5,541 bases of DNA from Deltaproteobacteria bacterium (lineage in GTDB: Bacteria; Desulfobacterota; Binatia; UBA9968; CAXXLF01). Below, piece by piece: positions 3,752 through 5,541 of this stretch. Both the position numbers and the translations under genes were made by a program. The stretch spans positions 1-5,541 of the forward strand of contig JACZXR010000186.1 of the NCBI GenBank assembly GCA_022571535.1, given 5' to 3'. Below the pieces are notes generated by a model. That model saw nothing but the letters and a program-made list of their open reading frames with translations, was not told the origin of the DNA and ran no database searches. Every line of letters starts with the position of its first letter. The stretch's first letter is position 1.

Positions 3752-5541
3752 TGCTAATTGGTAGCGTGAATGTAAAAGTTGAGCCCTTACCTACCTCGCT
3801 CTCAACCCAGATCCTGCCCCCGTGCAATTCGACAAACTTCTTAGCCAGCGTTAACCCCAGTCCCGTCCCTTCATGCTTCTGAGCATCGGCGGTCCCCACC
3901 TGACGAAATTCCTCAAAGATCGTTGCCTGGTCCTCTGATGTAATCCCAATGCCAGTGTCGCTAACCGAAATCTCCACGGAGCCGTCAACCGGTATAGCCT
4001 TAATTCCTATCCGTCCCCCCTCTGAAGTGAATTTCACCGCGTTGGATAATAGGTTAAGAAGGACCTGTTTGATCTTCCGCTCATCACCGACAAAATCTCC
4101 GAGCCTCTCGTCAATGGCAGCGTCGAGTGTGATGCCGTGCCGGGTGGCACGCTCCCGCACAAGCGTAATCGCGTTCTCAACGGCCAAGGGGAGGTCAAAC
4201 TTAGCCAGCTCTAGCTCCATCCGCCCCGCTTCAACCTTCGAGAGATCCAGAATGTCGTTAATAAGGGAGAGGAGATGTTGACCGGAGGAGTGTATGTCAT
4301 CGACATACTCGTTCTGTTTTTCGTTTAGCTCCCCGAACATTTTTTCTCCCAACACTTCGGAAAAACCAATAACGGCATTGAGCGGAGTTCTAAGCTCGTG
4401 GGACATGTTGGCGAGAAACTCCGACTTGTGGCGGCTGGCGGCCTCAAGCTGACGGCTCTTGTCCTCGATCTCCTGATTCCGCTCCTGAAGTTCTTTGAAC
4501 AGCCGGACGTTCTCAATGGCAATCACCGCCTGGTCGGCAAAGGTTGTGACCAGTTCGATTTGCTTATCAGTGAAGGGTGAGACTTCGGTTTTGAAGATAA
4601 TCATTACCCCAATGGGGATACCTTCTCTGAGCAAGGGAACTCCAAGCATAGTCCGGATACCACTGACCTTCTGAGCCTCAGTCCATTGATAATCGGGGTC
4701 GGCCAAAACATCGTGAATATGGATTGTCCGCCGCTCAGATACGACACGCCCGGTCAAAGATTTTCGCCCGGGAGGAGGCGGATTTCGTTTAAGCCACTCG
4801 TTATACTCGGGTGAGACGCCGTAGGAGACCGCGATGCGGTAAATATCACCGTCCGGCCTTAAGATGTTTCCTGTTTTAGCGTCGCAAAGCCTAGTAGCGT
4901 TCTCAATGAGTGTTTCCAGCACCGGCTCAAGATCGAACGTTGAGCGGCTGATGACCTTGAGCACTTCGCTTGTCGCGGTCTGCTGCTCTAATGATTCCGT
5001 AAGATCCCGATTGCTTGCTTGTAGTTCCTGGAATAGCCGGACGTTCACAATGGCGATCACAGCCTGGTCCGCGAAGGTCTTGAGGAGGGCGATGTGTTTT
5101 TCTGAGAAAGGACGTACCTCTTGTCGCCTAATGTTAATTACCCCAATAGGAGTTCCCTCTCTGAGCATTGGCGTACTAAGGAAGGTTCTTGCGCCACTAA
5201 GCTTTTGATGGGACTTGCTTTCAGGAAACTCATTTTCCGACTCCGCCGCGAGATCATGGACGTGAATTGCTTGCCTGTCGATTATGGCTCGGCCGGAAAG
5301 CATGCCTCGGCTGACAGTTGGCTCCTCCATTCCACCCGGCGGGATTGACCCATAATGGGCAACCAGCCGAAGCACGTTACCATCAAGACGGCGGACAATA
5401 GCATCGTCTGCCTCACACAGCCGAGAGGCGCTCTCAGCAATGGTGTCAAGTACGGGCTGGACATCGGTTGGTGAACTAGCGATTACACCAAGTATCTCAC
5501 TAGTCGCAGTCTGCTGCTCTAAGGCCTCCTTTGTCTCGTTG
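3744..5541 (-). CDS. Multi-GAF sensor histidine kinase (5' end beyond the window)
   Basis: The frame is open to the right edge: codons from 5540 read NETKEALEQQTATSEIL, so the GTG at 5375 is internal, not the start. At least 598 residues are visible (numbering here from 5540). Order: a linker typical of the end of a preceding GAF domain, GAF at about 25-165, a short coiled linker LEQQTATSEVL, a second GAF at about 205-345 (both end in TFADQAVIAI.NVRLF), then a HisKA dimerisation domain with H-box FLANMSHELRTPLNAVIGF and His381 (codon 4398-4400). The HATPase domain follows, with N-box KQVLLNLLSNAVKF, G1 SDTGIGI, F-box FEEFRQVG and G2 GTGLGLTL. The visible C-terminus (ISNG) has no attached receiver. 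No membrane segment is visible, so a cytoplasmic sensor of a small ligand or redox/light cue is likely. The signal is unknown. The partner is the downstream receiver. Confidence 0.95.
   Translation of the reverse strand, partial: NETKEALEQQTATSEILGVIASSPTDVQPVLDTIAESASRLCEADDAIVRRLDGNVLRLVAHYGSIPPGGMEEPTVSRGMLSGRAIIDRQAIHVHDLAAESENEFPESKSHQKLSGARTFLSTPMLREGTPIGVINIRRQEVRPFSEKHIALLKTFADQAVIAIVNVRLFQELQASNRDLTESLEQQTATSEVLKVISRSTFDLEPVLETLIENATRLCDAKTGNILRPDGDIYRIAVSYGVSPEYNEWLKRNPPPPGRKSLTGRVVSERRTIHIHDVLADPDYQWTEAQKVSGIRTMLGVPLLREGIPIGVMIIFKTEVSPFTDKQIELVTTFADQAVIAIENVRLFKELQERNQEIEDKSRQLEAASRHKSEFLANMSHELRTPLNAVIGFSEVLGEKMFGELNEKQNEYVDDIHSSGQHLLSLINDILDLSKVEAGRMELELAKFDLPLAVENAITLVRERATRHGITLDAAIDERLGDFVGDERKIKQVLLNLLSNAVKFTSEGGRIGIKAIPVDGSVEISVSDTGIGITSEDQATIFEEFRQVGTADAQKHEGTGLGLTLAKKFVELHGGRIWVESEVGKGSTFTFTLPISNG

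Noticed and set aside
3949..5348. Several plus-strand open frames inside the kinase gene (for example 3949-4281, 4864-5208)
   Set aside because: Shadows of the clearly real histidine kinase frame.

Overview
The window looks like bacterial chromosome of mixed coding and eroded sequence. Every intact gene is on the minus strand. The style (histidine kinase with tandem GAF domains, a livG-type ABC ATPase remnant, a YceI-family remnant, a secreted cupin) suggests a free-living, environmental, probably Gram-negative lineage. No marker here fixes the phylum, so that is inference only.

Layout from right to left, which is the direction of transcription. A signalling operon enters from the right edge. 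It starts with a multi-GAF hybrid-type sensor histidine kinase (3744-5541, 5' end outside the window), followed by a single-domain response regulator (3356-3751, 8-nt overlap with the kinase). A second response regulator follows (from 3359, GTG start, GTGA overlap) but is cut off after about 26 residues at a 37-bp repeat. Next come a hairpin, an intergenic region carrying a roughly 70-nt imperfect repeat, and a small secreted cupin gene (2464-2892). A second copy of the 70-nt repeat lies beyond it, followed by a membrane-anchored coiled-coil/PDZ protein (1185-2114).

The left 1.1 kb is a gene graveyard. It holds the C-terminal part of a YceI-family gene on the plus strand (about 902-1136, frameshifted), which starts just beside the other copy of the 37-bp repeat. 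It also holds the N-terminus of a probable exported or membrane-anchored protein (from 766), fused by rearrangement to an internal fragment of the branched-chain amino-acid transporter ATPase livG (about 169-489), which has an in-frame stop. Nothing convincing is seen in 1-168.

The most interesting signal is structural. Two near-identical, same-orientation copies of a 37-bp sequence with an internal hairpin (853-889 and 3243-3279) each abut the breakpoint of a truncated gene, on the same side of the repeat. They enclose a 2.4-kb block carrying the PDZ and cupin genes. A separate diverged 70-nt repeat (2289-2358 and 2914-2983) lies upstream of each of those two genes. Together these suggest uncharacterised small mobile or recombinogenic repeats shaping this locus. 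I do not see a complete, new multi-gene system.
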